This document shows positions 53,889 to 62,192 of a stretch of DNA of 64,000 bases, one piece after another. The stretch lies in contig NZ_JALCCV010000001.1 of the NCBI RefSeq assembly GCF_022640935.1, positions 144,188 through 208,187 on the forward strand, given 5' to 3'. The position numbers were made by a program, and so were the translations under genes. Under the pieces are notes generated by a model, which saw only the letters and a program-made list of their open reading frames with translations, searched no databases and was not told the origin of the DNA. Source of the stretch: Bifidobacterium sp. Its GTDB lineage: Bacteria > Actinomycetota > Actinomycetes > Actinomycetales > Bifidobacteriaceae. Numbering within the stretch: position 1 is the stretch's first letter; every line of letters starts with the position of its first letter.

Positions 53889-55532
53889 CTACTTTAGCGT
53901 AGTGAGATCGAGATTATTCAGCAGGTCGTAATTCACGTCGGTCAGATCCGGACGCGAGACGACATTTGCTCCTTGCACCACCAACGGGACGAATGGGCTA
54001 CCCTGGTTCAGCCCATTCTGCAGGTCCTGCCATGCCTTGTCTCGATCCGATTCGCCACTCGCGCTCTGCGCAGCCTCGACAAGCGGCATGATGGCGTCGG
54101 CCGAGGCGGAAGCGGCCCATCCGCCGGAGGACTTGGCTCCGGCAGTGGTATACCACCCTGCCCGCTTTGATATGTTCTGGTCGGGAGTAAAGACGAAGTA
54201 GTCGGAGGGATCGGGATAATCAGCGCCCCATGTGCTCAAGCCTGCCTGGAATTTGCCGGATCGGAAGGTGTCCAACCGGGTCGTGGTCGGCTGGCCTACA
54301 AGCTTGATATTGACGCCGAGCGCCTTCATGTCCGATTGGAAGAGCTGTGCGATCTGGGTAGCGGTATCGTCGTCGGACGAATACAGGAAGTTGATCTGCT
54401 CGTTGTTGTATCCGGACTTCTTGAGCAGTGCCTTCGCCGCATCGAGATCATACGAATCTTCGCTGGAGCTCTTGAGGGCGCCCAGGAAGGAATTGGGCAC
54501 CATGCCATAGGCCTGTTCGGAACCCTTGCCGTAGATCGCCACATACTTTTCGTAGTTGACCGCCTTGCGCACGGCGTTCACGAAGTTCACGTCAGCGGCC
54601 TTGCCGCCATATTGCGGATCGGAGTTGAACCACAGGAACGTCGTGGATCCGGAAGGCCCGGAGGACACATGCGCCTCGGAGCTCTTGAGATTGGCCGCCT
54701 CATCGGAATTGATCGAAAGCGCGATGTCGGTCGTGCCGGCCTTGATGTTCGTCAGCTCGGTGGACGAGTCGACATTGTTCATGACGACAGTGTTGTAACG
54801 GGGCTTGTCGCCGTTGAACTTCGGATTGCGCTTGAGCGTCACCTTTGAATCCATTGAAACCGAATCGAACTGGTATGGCCCAGAGCCCGCGGAATGAGCG
54901 TTGAGGTATTGATCGGCCTTGTCCTTCGGAGTGAGTGTGCCGCCGTTCGCCTCCACAACGCTTTTCTCTACGATGCCGAGGTTGACGCTCGGTAGAATGT
55001 AGGGAATTGCCGGATTCGGCGTTTCGCTGGTCAACGTCAGGCTCGTGTCATCTTTCTTCGCTACGGTGACGCCGTCAAGGTAGAACGACGGATTGCCTTG
55101 GATTCCCTGCACACGCTGGTATGAATAAACGATGTCGTCTACGGTGACCTTCTTGCCATCGGCGAAATAATGATCGCCGTTCAACGTCAGCGTGACGACT
55201 TTGTTGTCGTCGGAGATTGTGTAAGTGCAGATTTCAGGCTGCGGCTTGCTCATGTCATTGTCGACGAACTTCAGCGCGGACTGATAGACGGCCCTCAGGA
55301 CGGTCACGGCCGTGGTTTCGAAACTTCTCGCCGGGTCGAGGGTGATGAGGTCAAATGAGCTGTCGACCACCAGTGAATCGCTGTTGCCCGTGTTGGCGGT
55401 TGCGCCCTTGGACCCCTCGGCGGCGCCGCACGCGGCGGTAGTGACCAGCATGGTGGCAGCCGCCAGAGCGGCAACGGAAACCTTGCATAATTTACGCAGA
55501 TAGCCACCAAGGTTTTGTTGGGAATGATTCAT
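53889..55532 (-). CDS. ABC importer substrate-binding lipoprotein, family 5 (second system)
   Basis: A 547-residue SBP_bac_5 lipoprotein: LRKLCKVSVAALAAATMLVTTAAC places the lipid Cys near residue 35, followed by a Gly/Ala/Ser/Thr linker. Typical family stretches include NGDHYFADGKKVTVDDIVYSYQRV and FVNAVRKAVNYEKYVAIYGKG. The adjoining M19 dipeptidase, DmpA-type peptidase and class A-type hydrolase suggest peptide or muropeptide uptake. Start at 55532 has AGGAGAG 5 nt upstream. Two palindrome-like elements lie 120-150 bp before it (55650-55680). Confidence 0.93.
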   Translation of the reverse strand: MNHSQQNLGGYLRKLCKVSVAALAAATMLVTTAACGAAEGSKGATANTGNSDSLVVDSSFDLITLDPARSFETTAVTVLRAVYQSALKFVDNDMSKPQPEICTYTISDDNKVVTLTLNGDHYFADGKKVTVDDIVYSYQRVQGIQGNPSFYLDGVTVAKKDDTSLTLTSETPNPAIPYILPSVNLGIVEKSVVEANGGTLTPKDKADQYLNAHSAGSGPYQFDSVSMDSKVTLKRNPKFNGDKPRYNTVVMNNVDSSTELTNIKAGTTDIALSINSDEAANLKSSEAHVSSGPSGSTTFLWFNSDPQYGGKAADVNFVNAVRKAVNYEKYVAIYGKGSEQAYGMVPNSFLGALKSSSEDSYDLDAAKALLKKSGYNNEQINFLYSSDDDTATQIAQLFQSDMKALGVNIKLVGQPTTTRLDTFRSGKFQAGLSTWGADYPDPSDYFVFTPDQNISKRAGWYTTAGAKSSGGWAASASADAIMPLVEAAQSASGESDRDKAWQDLQNGLNQGSPFVPLVVQGANVVSRPDLTDVNYDLLNNLDLTTLK

Positions 55533-55649
55533 ATTTTCTCTCCTACAGTCGTGATTCGACAAAATCTTGAAACTGCTCCTGCACACTGTTTGTCTCTTGG
55601 CGCACAGGCATAAGCCGATTGAAGACCCGAAGTGTTACCGGCTGATGTT

Positions 55650-55680
55650 GCGCAAACTATCATTGTGTAACACATTGCGC
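55650..55680. promoter_or_regulatory. Possible operator upstream of the second ABC operon
   Basis: GCGCAA (55650-55655) and TTGCGC (55675-55680) form an outer inverted pair, and TGTGTAACACA (55664-55674) is an inner palindrome around one central base. The two are not concentric. They lie in the 246-bp spacer between the dipeptidase stop and the lipoprotein gene and may control the transporter, but no flanking promoter is clear. Confidence 0.3.
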
Positions 55681-55778
55681 CGTTATGGTCATTTTCAAGC
55701 GTTGCATGCCACATATATATGCAGTATTACGCATAAAGAGCTGCGACGCGCGCGAGCTTTTACATGAATCGTCGTCGG

Positions 55779-56822
55779 CTACTCCCCCGCTGCCATGAAC
55801 GCGCGATAGGCGCCGTCATTGGCCTTCAGCACGCGCAAGGCGTTCTTCCAGCCGAGCTTGTTGAGGTCCTCTTCGCTCCAGCCGCGCGAGCGCAGCTCGG
55901 CGAAAAGGTTCTGGTATTCGCCGACGTCCGACAACCCTTCGGGCATGGCGTCAGTGCCGTCGAAGTCGCCGCCGACGCCGACGTAGTCCACGCCCATCGC
56001 CTCGCGGGCAGCCTCGATGTGATCGGCCACCATGCCCACGGTGACCGCTGGGCGCGGGCCGTGCTCGCCGTTCTCGTACCAGTCATGGAGCTCGGCCGAG
56101 ACAAAGCCGGGGACGGCGGTGATCATCTGCACGCCACCATTCTCGGCGAGCATGTGCTGCACGTCTTCGGGGACGTTGCGCGGGTGCGGATTGACCGAGA
56201 AGCAGGACGAGTGGCTGAACATGACCGGCAGCTGCGAAGCCTCAAGCGCGTCGCGCATGGTGTCGGGCGAGACGTGGGCGAGATCCACGATCATGCCGAT
56301 GCGGTTCATCTCGGCCACGATCTCACGCCCGCGGTCGTTGAGCCCGTGCCACTTATGCTCGCCGACCGAGGCATCGGCGAACTCATTGGTGTTGTTCCAT
56401 GTCATCGTCATATAACGCACGCCCAGGCGCGCATATTCGCGCAGCACGGCCATGTTGTTCGCGATCTGGTGGCCGCCTTCGATGCCGATGAGCGAGGCGA
56501 TTCGGCCCTCGTCGCGTGCGGCCAGCACATCCTTCGCGCTCGTGGCCAATTTGAACGACCCCGGGTAGCGGGCGCACATGCGATGGATGAAATCGATCTG
56601 CTCAAGCGTGGCGATCACGGCGTCGCCGCCCTCGAAATCGCTGTGCACATATGCCGACCAGAACTGGGCCAAATAGCCGCCTCGCCTGAGTTTCGGTATG
56701 TCGGTGTGCAACGTCTGCTCCAGCTCCTGATCAATGCCCTCGACGCTGTAACCGCGATTCGCACGCGACTCCCATGGCAGATCGTTATGCCCGTCGATGA
56801 CTGGGATGATGACTTCGTTCAT
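55779..56822 (-). CDS. Membrane dipeptidase-type M19 peptidase
   Basis: A 347-residue zinc amidohydrolase of the renal dipeptidase (M19) family: metal ligands in DGHNDLPW (residues about 10-17), IGIEGGHQIANN (bridging Glu), DLAHVSPDTM and MFSHSSCFSVNPHPRN. GVGGDFDGTD completes the family pattern. Such enzymes hydrolyse L-L and L-D dipeptides, including those with a C-terminal D-residue, so it suits breakdown of stem-peptide fragments. No signal peptide or membrane anchor is present, so it is cytosolic. It lies 103 bp after the P1 peptidase on the same strand. Confidence 0.93.
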   Translation of the reverse strand: MNEVIIPVIDGHNDLPWESRANRGYSVEGIDQELEQTLHTDIPKLRRGGYLAQFWSAYVHSDFEGGDAVIATLEQIDFIHRMCARYPGSFKLATSAKDVLAARDEGRIASLIGIEGGHQIANNMAVLREYARLGVRYMTMTWNNTNEFADASVGEHKWHGLNDRGREIVAEMNRIGMIVDLAHVSPDTMRDALEASQLPVMFSHSSCFSVNPHPRNVPEDVQHMLAENGGVQMITAVPGFVSAELHDWYENGEHGPRPAVTVGMVADHIEAAREAMGVDYVGVGGDFDGTDAMPEGLSDVGEYQNLFAELRSRGWSEEDLNKLGWKNALRVLKANDGAYRAFMAAGE

Positions 56823-56925
56823 GTGATGCTCCTTGTGTTGCCTGTATGATCCTGTTTGGATTTGCCATTAGGTTTGTTCAGTCGGTTTTGCCTGTTCCGG
56901 ATCGGTTCGAGCGCATCGGACTTAT

Positions 56926-58143
56926 TTAGATTCCGGGTATCGCAATACTCGCCCTGCGGCATGCGTCACGCAGACTGAGCGCCGAACCGTATGCGCCGTC
57001 GATGACGCTATGGGCGTGGGCCAGGGAGCTGATGATCGATTCCTCGCTGGCGGCTGCCACTGCGCGCAGGCATGTGTCCATGACGTTCTCGTTCAGCCGT
57101 TCGCCTTGAGTGACCATGGGTTCATGGCTGCCTTCACGGTCTTCGCCGGCCCAGTGTGCGATGCGGTTCGCCGTGCTGAACGCCACGACGATCTCCCCGC
57201 TGCCGTTGCCGATGTAGCCACCGCAGCGCGTGATGCCGACCGTCACCCGTTTGCACAGCCGCAGCAATTGCCTCGAGTCCGCCGGCAGGTCAGTCGCGAC
57301 CACGGCGACGATGCTGCCTTTGTCTTCGCCGCCTTGTCTGTGTCCGTCGAGATCCGCAGGTTCCGAAGACTCTTCGCGCGTTTCCTGCGCAAGTTCGTGC
57401 GCCAGGCTCCTGCCGATCGGCCGGCCGTCGTAGCGCAGGCATTCCATGGACCCGAAATTGGACATCACAAGCACGCCGATGGCGAACTGCCGGCCGTCGA
57501 ATTCCACGACGCGCGACGACGAGCCTATGCCGCCTTTCAAGCCGAAACATACCATGCCGCTGCCGCCGCCGACATCGCCTTCGCCGAATTCCGGCGCAGC
57601 TCGGGCAATCGCCTTCAGTCCGTCTTCGGGCATGACATTCATCGCCCGGATGTCGTTGAGCGTCCCGTCATTGCATTCGAGCACTACGGGGTTGACCGTC
57701 CCCGTGCTCACGCCTATCTCCTCGTGCCGGTCCATCGAGTAGCGAACCAACGCGTCGAAGCATGCGCCGCACGAGAAGGTGTTGGTCAGCAGGATCGGCG
57801 TCTCCAGGCTGCCCAGCTCCTCGACCTGCACCAGCCCCATGCTTTTGCCGAATCCGTTGGACACGTAAGCCGCAGCGGGCAGCTTGCTGGCGAAGCAGTC
57901 GCCCGGCGGAACGATCGCCGTGACGCCGGTGCGCACCGTCCGTTTGCCCGGCACGACACGAATCGCGGTGTGCGGGCCCATGCCGGACTCGGAAGCGGGA
58001 GCATGAGACGCGCCTGTTACCCGGCCGGGCGCCGAGAGCAGCGACACATGGCCTACCGTGACGCCTGGCACGTCGGTGATCAGGTTGCGAGAGCCTTTGG
58101 GCGCGTGGCACAGTTCGGCATTCAATGCGGCGTTCACTCCCAT
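56926..58143 (-). CDS. DmpA/P1-family aminopeptidase (S58)
   Basis: A 405-residue N-terminal nucleophile hydrolase of the DmpA family. NLITDVPGVTVGHVSL opens the protein, GDCFASKLPAAAYVSNGFGKSMG and GSGMVCFGLKGGIGSSSRVV follow, and self-cleavage should occur before Ser at about residue 277 in KGSIVAVVATDLP. TRCGGYIGNGSGEIVVAFSTAN ends the core. Relatives act as L-aminopeptidase/D-Ala esterase-amidase or beta-aminopeptidases, which suits D-Ala-containing peptides. The ATG at 58143 overlaps the stop of the class A-type hydrolase by 10 bp, so the two are coupled. Confidence 0.92.
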   Translation of the reverse strand: MGVNAALNAELCHAPKGSRNLITDVPGVTVGHVSLLSAPGRVTGASHAPASESGMGPHTAIRVVPGKRTVRTGVTAIVPPGDCFASKLPAAAYVSNGFGKSMGLVQVEELGSLETPILLTNTFSCGACFDALVRYSMDRHEEIGVSTGTVNPVVLECNDGTLNDIRAMNVMPEDGLKAIARAAPEFGEGDVGGGSGMVCFGLKGGIGSSSRVVEFDGRQFAIGVLVMSNFGSMECLRYDGRPIGRSLAHELAQETREESSEPADLDGHRQGGEDKGSIVAVVATDLPADSRQLLRLCKRVTVGITRCGGYIGNGSGEIVVAFSTANRIAHWAGEDREGSHEPMVTQGERLNENVMDTCLRAVAAASEESIISSLAHAHSVIDGAYGSALSLRDACRRASIAIPGI

Positions 58144-59063
58144 ACGCCGCCGCGTTCCTGCTCGGTTTCGGCGCACGCATAGCGCCGGATTTTCGCGCCG
58201 AGTCCGCGCATGCCTGCTAAGACTTCGTCACGCAAGTCGCCGTGGCGCGCCTTGTCCCAATTAGCCAGTATCGCCCAGGTGACGCTTGTCCCCGTCGATT
58301 CGGCCCTGACGAGCCCGACATCGCAGCGCACGTCCGACTCGGTGCCGGTCTTGTGGCACAGCCGGAATCCAGCATCGGAAGGCCAATGGGCGAGCGGATC
58401 GACGTTGAAGGCGCCGGACGCCATCGACGTGTCGGCGTCGGCGGCAAGCCAACGGATGATCTGCTGCGAAGCTTCGGCGCTGATCAGCGTGCCATGTGCC
58501 AGCCGCGACATATAGTCGCAGAGTTCATCCGCGCACCCGCGCGACATGTCATCGGGAGATTGCGGCCCGGGCGGCCGCTCCCAGCGCACTTTGTCGAGCA
58601 GATTAGATGTGCGATAACCCAATATTTCGCGAGTGCAACGCTGCACGTTCCCCAGCCCCGCATGCTCCACCAGCAGATTCGTAGCGTAGTTGTCGCTGAA
58701 CGCGCCGATCAGCACAGCCAAATCGGCAACGGTCCAAGTTCGCGCATTCAGCATGTACAGCAACCCGGAATCCTCCATAGGGTCGTCCGGCCGCTCATAG
58801 TCCCTGTCGATCACGTCAACTAGGGAAATGGTCCCCACCTCGGCCTGCCGCATCACTTCGGCCAGCAGGAACAGCTTGCCGATGCTCGCCGTTTTGAGAC
58901 AATCAGCGGGGTTGAGCGCGAACAGCGTGGAGCTAGGGCTGGGCGTGGGGCCGGAAGCCCTGCCACCGCCCTCGTTTTCGTTCTCCAGGCGAACCTTCGA
59001 TACATCGCGGATCATAATCGACCAGTGCACATCAGGGTGCATCTCGGGGGTAAGTTCCAGCAT
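58134..59063 (-). CDS. Class A beta-lactamase-type serine hydrolase (second)
   Basis: A 309-residue PF13354-type protein with S60-I-G-K63 (LKTASIGKLFLLAEV), SDN (GAFSDNYATNLLVE) and KTG (CHKTGTESDVRCDVGLV), a complete three-motif active site. An ExxLN omega-loop Glu is not apparent. No signal peptide is seen, so it faces the cytosol and a penicillinase role is unlikely. A 20-residue low-complexity Ser/Pro/Gly insert lies near residue 30-46. First gene of a probable minus-strand unit with the P1 peptidase, M19 dipeptidase and second ABC importer. Confidence 0.85.
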   Translation of the reverse strand: MLELTPEMHPDVHWSIMIRDVSKVRLENENEGGGRASGPTPSPSSTLFALNPADCLKTASIGKLFLLAEVMRQAEVGTISLVDVIDRDYERPDDPMEDSGLLYMLNARTWTVADLAVLIGAFSDNYATNLLVEHAGLGNVQRCTREILGYRTSNLLDKVRWERPPGPQSPDDMSRGCADELCDYMSRLAHGTLISAEASQQIIRWLAADADTSMASGAFNVDPLAHWPSDAGFRLCHKTGTESDVRCDVGLVRAESTGTSVTWAILANWDKARHGDLRDEVLAGMRGLGAKIRRYACAETEQERGGVWE

Positions 59064-59860
59064 GCCAGCAATTGTGCGCCTTGCATGTTACCAACGGGCT
59101 ACGGGCCTCGCCGCAACCCGCACAACCACACGCGCACGCGGGCGCGGGCGCGGGCGACCGCACACAGGCAAACCCGATTCGACGGAAAGCGGCAGCCGGG
59201 ATCAGCGTAAAACCATAAATGAAGTTTCTTGAAGTCAAACGTTCGGATTGGTTGATATATGGACACAACGTCTTTGCCATAGGACACGAGAGGAGGCAAT
59301 TCTGCATTCCTTGGCAGATTCCTGCGTCGCGGAACATGATCGCTGGCATATTGCGGGTTCCGTAACTGAAAATGGTAGGAATCAATTTTCCCGATCGTTG
59401 CAATCATCGGAGTTTGCGAATGCCATCAGTTCTGGAACTTGCCAGCGGACGCGCATAGAGCCGGATTTTGCGTTACGCGAGGCGAATATTCCCCCATGCA
59501 ACGCAAAAAGTGCCCGAAAATCCATTACGTAAGGCTATCACGACTCCGACGGTCCCCAAACAAGCAGGCAATTACGCCCAACAACTGCGATTCATATCGC
59601 ATATATGCTTCAACACCTTCCCTCTTGACTGCCCAAGGAGCCGCGACCAGCAGAGTAGCCCAACTGTCTGGAGCAGTGCCGCTGCTCAGAGCGCCCAACC
59701 TTCTCAAGCAGTTCGACCATTCAGATTCCTTAGCCCAGAACACTGAGGAAGCACCGGGCTGCTCAGGCTTTCGCAGCTGCGAGGCAGCTCAAACGCATCG
59801 TCGTCACCCAGTCTACGCAGCACAGACCCAGGCCACTCAGACCCGCGCAAGCGCAATCGC
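59064..59860. other. 797-bp gap between dnaG and the class A-type hydrolase
   Basis: No supported gene, tRNA or IS remnant was found. It holds a short GCGGGC tandem (three copies, about 59138-59155) and an inverted pair TTTTGCGTT (59465-59473) / AACGCAAAA (59500-59508) with a 26-nt loop that could be a weak dnaG terminator. The promoter of the peptidase operon must lie toward the left end but was not recognised. Confidence 0.5.
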
Positions 59861-62026
59861 TCAAGCCACATTGCCGTAGACCTGTGATTGTAAGTCTTTG
59901 CGGGCGGTCTCCATCGTGGTGATGTCGCCCAGCAGCGTGATCTTCTCCTCGCCGTCGGGCAGTTGCGACATCTTGCGTTTGGCGGAGCCGATGCGGCGCA
60001 TGAAGCCCATGTCGAGCAGCCGCACGAGCAATTCGGCGGCGTAGCGCTGCTCGGCCGGGCTGGGTGTGCGCAGTTGCACGGCCGCAGCCTGGACGATCTG
60101 CCCGTTGCGCATCGCCGAGCCGATCGGGACTCCGGCCGACGAGTTCCCCGAGCCAACTGCAGCGCCCGCAGAGCCGGACGAATCACGCGGGTCAGGTGGC
60201 AGCGGCAGCGGCATGACAGCCAGCTCGTTGATGACCTGTTCGAGCATCGGCCCGCCTGCCTTGGTGAGGCTGTGGATCCATAGCCCCTGCGGCTCGTCGT
60301 CACTGGGCAATCCGCCAGCGGCGGCCACTACCTGGAAGAGCGAGCGGAACACCGGGGTCATGAAATTCGACAGGCTCAGCCGCGCGAACCACGTATGGTT
60401 GATGGCACGAGGCACTTGGATGAGCATGGCCATGAACTGCTGCTCGCAGATGAACACGGCGTCATCAATACGATAATAGGTCTGCTCGTTGGCGTCGCGG
60501 CGCTCAAGCGCCTTGCGACGGGCCGGGTTCGCGTACGGATCCTGCCCGCGCTCCCCCAAGCCCGCGAAACCACCGGAACCGCCCGCACCGCCAGCTGCCG
60601 ACCCACCGTATCGACGTTTCGACGCATAGGCGTCATCGTCGCGCACATTCTGCTGCCGCCGTGCGACATTGACCTCGCGGCGCATGATGTCTAGGTCCAC
60701 GCCGATGCGGCGCGTCGCCTTACGCGTGTATATGTCCAGCAGCGAGCGATCGCGAATCTGCGCGATCAGCGGGGCAGCAGCCTTGACCGCGCCCATCTGG
60801 CCGGTCGTATATGACGTGTCGAAGCGCGCGATGGCGGCATCGATCACGAAATCATACAGCGGCTTCGCATGCTCGATCAGCGAACTCACCGCCTCGTTGC
60901 CCTGCTCCAAGCGCAGGTCGCACGGGTCGAGATTGCTGTCGGCGACCGCCACGAAAGTCTGCGAGAGGAACGCCGAATCAAGGGAAAAAGCATGCAGCGC
61001 CGCCTTCTGCCCCGCCGCATCGCCATCGAAGGTGAACACGATGCGCGAACTGAGCGACTGCCCTTCCACATTGAGCGGCCCGATGAGCTGCACGGCTCCG
61101 AGCGAATCGTCGGAGATGAGCCGGCGCACGATTTTGGCGTGCTCCGCGCCGAAGGCGGTGCCGCAGGTCGCCACGGCGGTGTCGATGCCGGCCAAGTGAC
61201 AGGCCATCACGTCCGTATAGCCTTCGACGATGACTGCCTGACGTTTTTTCACGATGGCCGACTTAGCCAGATCAATGCCGTAGAGCACCTGCGTCTTGCG
61301 ATAGAGCTGCGTGTCCGGGGTGTTGATGTATTTCGCGCCGATCGTATCGTCGTCGTACAGCTTCCGTGCGCCGAAGCCCAGCGTGCGCCCAGTGGAGTCG
61401 CGGATCGGCCAGGTCGCCCGCCCGCGGAAATAGTCGTAGACGCCGCGCTGGCCCTGGCGCGCAAGCCCGGCATCGAGCATTTCCTGCTGGGTGAAACCCT
61501 TGCCGGCCAGGTAGCGCACGAGATTGTCCCAGCCTTGCGGAGCATACCCGCAGCCGAAGCGCTCGCAGTCAGCCTGGCTGAAGTTGCGCCCGCCGAGAAG
61601 CTTGCGCGCCGCGAGCGCCTCTTTCGTCAGGATCTGCGAGACGAAGAATCGCTGCGCTTCCTCGTTGGCATCCAGCAGCCGCGTGCGTTTCGATCCGGAA
61701 TGCTCTTCGCGGCCCGACCCGGCCTCGTAATGCAGTTCGATATGGTACTTGTCGGCCAGCAGCTCCACGGCCTCACGAAAGTCGATGTTCTCCTGCTGCT
61801 CGACGTAGCCGAACACGTCGCCACCCAGACCGCAGCCGAAGCAGTGCCAGACGCCCAATGACGGACGCACCGAAAAACTCGGCGTCTTCTCGTCGTGAAA
61901 GGGGCACAGCCCTACGTACGTGCCGGTTCCCGAAGGCTTGAGCGTCACAGACGCGGACACGATGTCGTACAGGTCCGCCGCACCGCGCACCTTCTCCACA
62001 TCTTCCTTCAGGATCATTCCAGCCAT
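59861..62026 (-). CDS. dnaG: DNA primase
   Basis: Synthesises RNA primers at the replication fork. The 721-residue protein has an N-terminal zinc ribbon (CPFHDEKTPSFSV...WHCFGCG, about residues 40-65), the catalytic core and a TOPRIM domain (AVIVEGYTDVMA and FTFDGDAAGQKAA), with an insert of about 20 residues before the latter (LNVEGQSLSS), then a C-terminal DnaB-interaction region after a Gly/Ser/Arg-rich linker (about 480-520). Start at 62026 (MAGMILKEDVEKV) has GGAG 5 nt upstream; the longer frame adds 32 codons unlike primases. Confidence 0.97.
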   Translation of the reverse strand: MAGMILKEDVEKVRGAADLYDIVSASVTLKPSGTGTYVGLCPFHDEKTPSFSVRPSLGVWHCFGCGLGGDVFGYVEQQENIDFREAVELLADKYHIELHYEAGSGREEHSGSKRTRLLDANEEAQRFFVSQILTKEALAARKLLGGRNFSQADCERFGCGYAPQGWDNLVRYLAGKGFTQQEMLDAGLARQGQRGVYDYFRGRATWPIRDSTGRTLGFGARKLYDDDTIGAKYINTPDTQLYRKTQVLYGIDLAKSAIVKKRQAVIVEGYTDVMACHLAGIDTAVATCGTAFGAEHAKIVRRLISDDSLGAVQLIGPLNVEGQSLSSRIVFTFDGDAAGQKAALHAFSLDSAFLSQTFVAVADSNLDPCDLRLEQGNEAVSSLIEHAKPLYDFVIDAAIARFDTSYTTGQMGAVKAAAPLIAQIRDRSLLDIYTRKATRRIGVDLDIMRREVNVARRQQNVRDDDAYASKRRYGGSAAGGAGGSGGFAGLGERGQDPYANPARRKALERRDANEQTYYRIDDAVFICEQQFMAMLIQVPRAINHTWFARLSLSNFMTPVFRSLFQVVAAAGGLPSDDEPQGLWIHSLTKAGGPMLEQVINELAVMPLPLPPDPRDSSGSAGAAVGSGNSSAGVPIGSAMRNGQIVQAAAVQLRTPSPAEQRYAAELLVRLLDMGFMRRIGSAKRKMSQLPDGEEKITLLGDITTMETARKDLQSQVYGNVA

Positions 62027-62192
62027 AATGCTCCACGATACTCGTTCGTACTCATATAATCCTGTGCCGTATCTCTCATCGCGAATGCACAAACGATCCC
62101 TGATGCTCGAACCTCGCCGCATCCGTTGAAAACCAACAGTTCATCAGACGTTCATACACCGGTCGGCAGGAAGCTGCCGAAAACACCTCGCC

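Noticed and set aside
48924..59063. Beta-lactam resistance cluster
   Set aside because: The class A-type proteins lack a signal peptide and a visible ExxLN Glu, and they are embedded among peptidases and importers; resistance is a weaker explanation than muropeptide hydrolysis.
59704..60303. 199-codon minus-strand frame at the end of dnaG
   Set aside because: Overlaps the dnaG 3' end in another frame, is Arg/Ser/Pro-rich and lacks an RBS.
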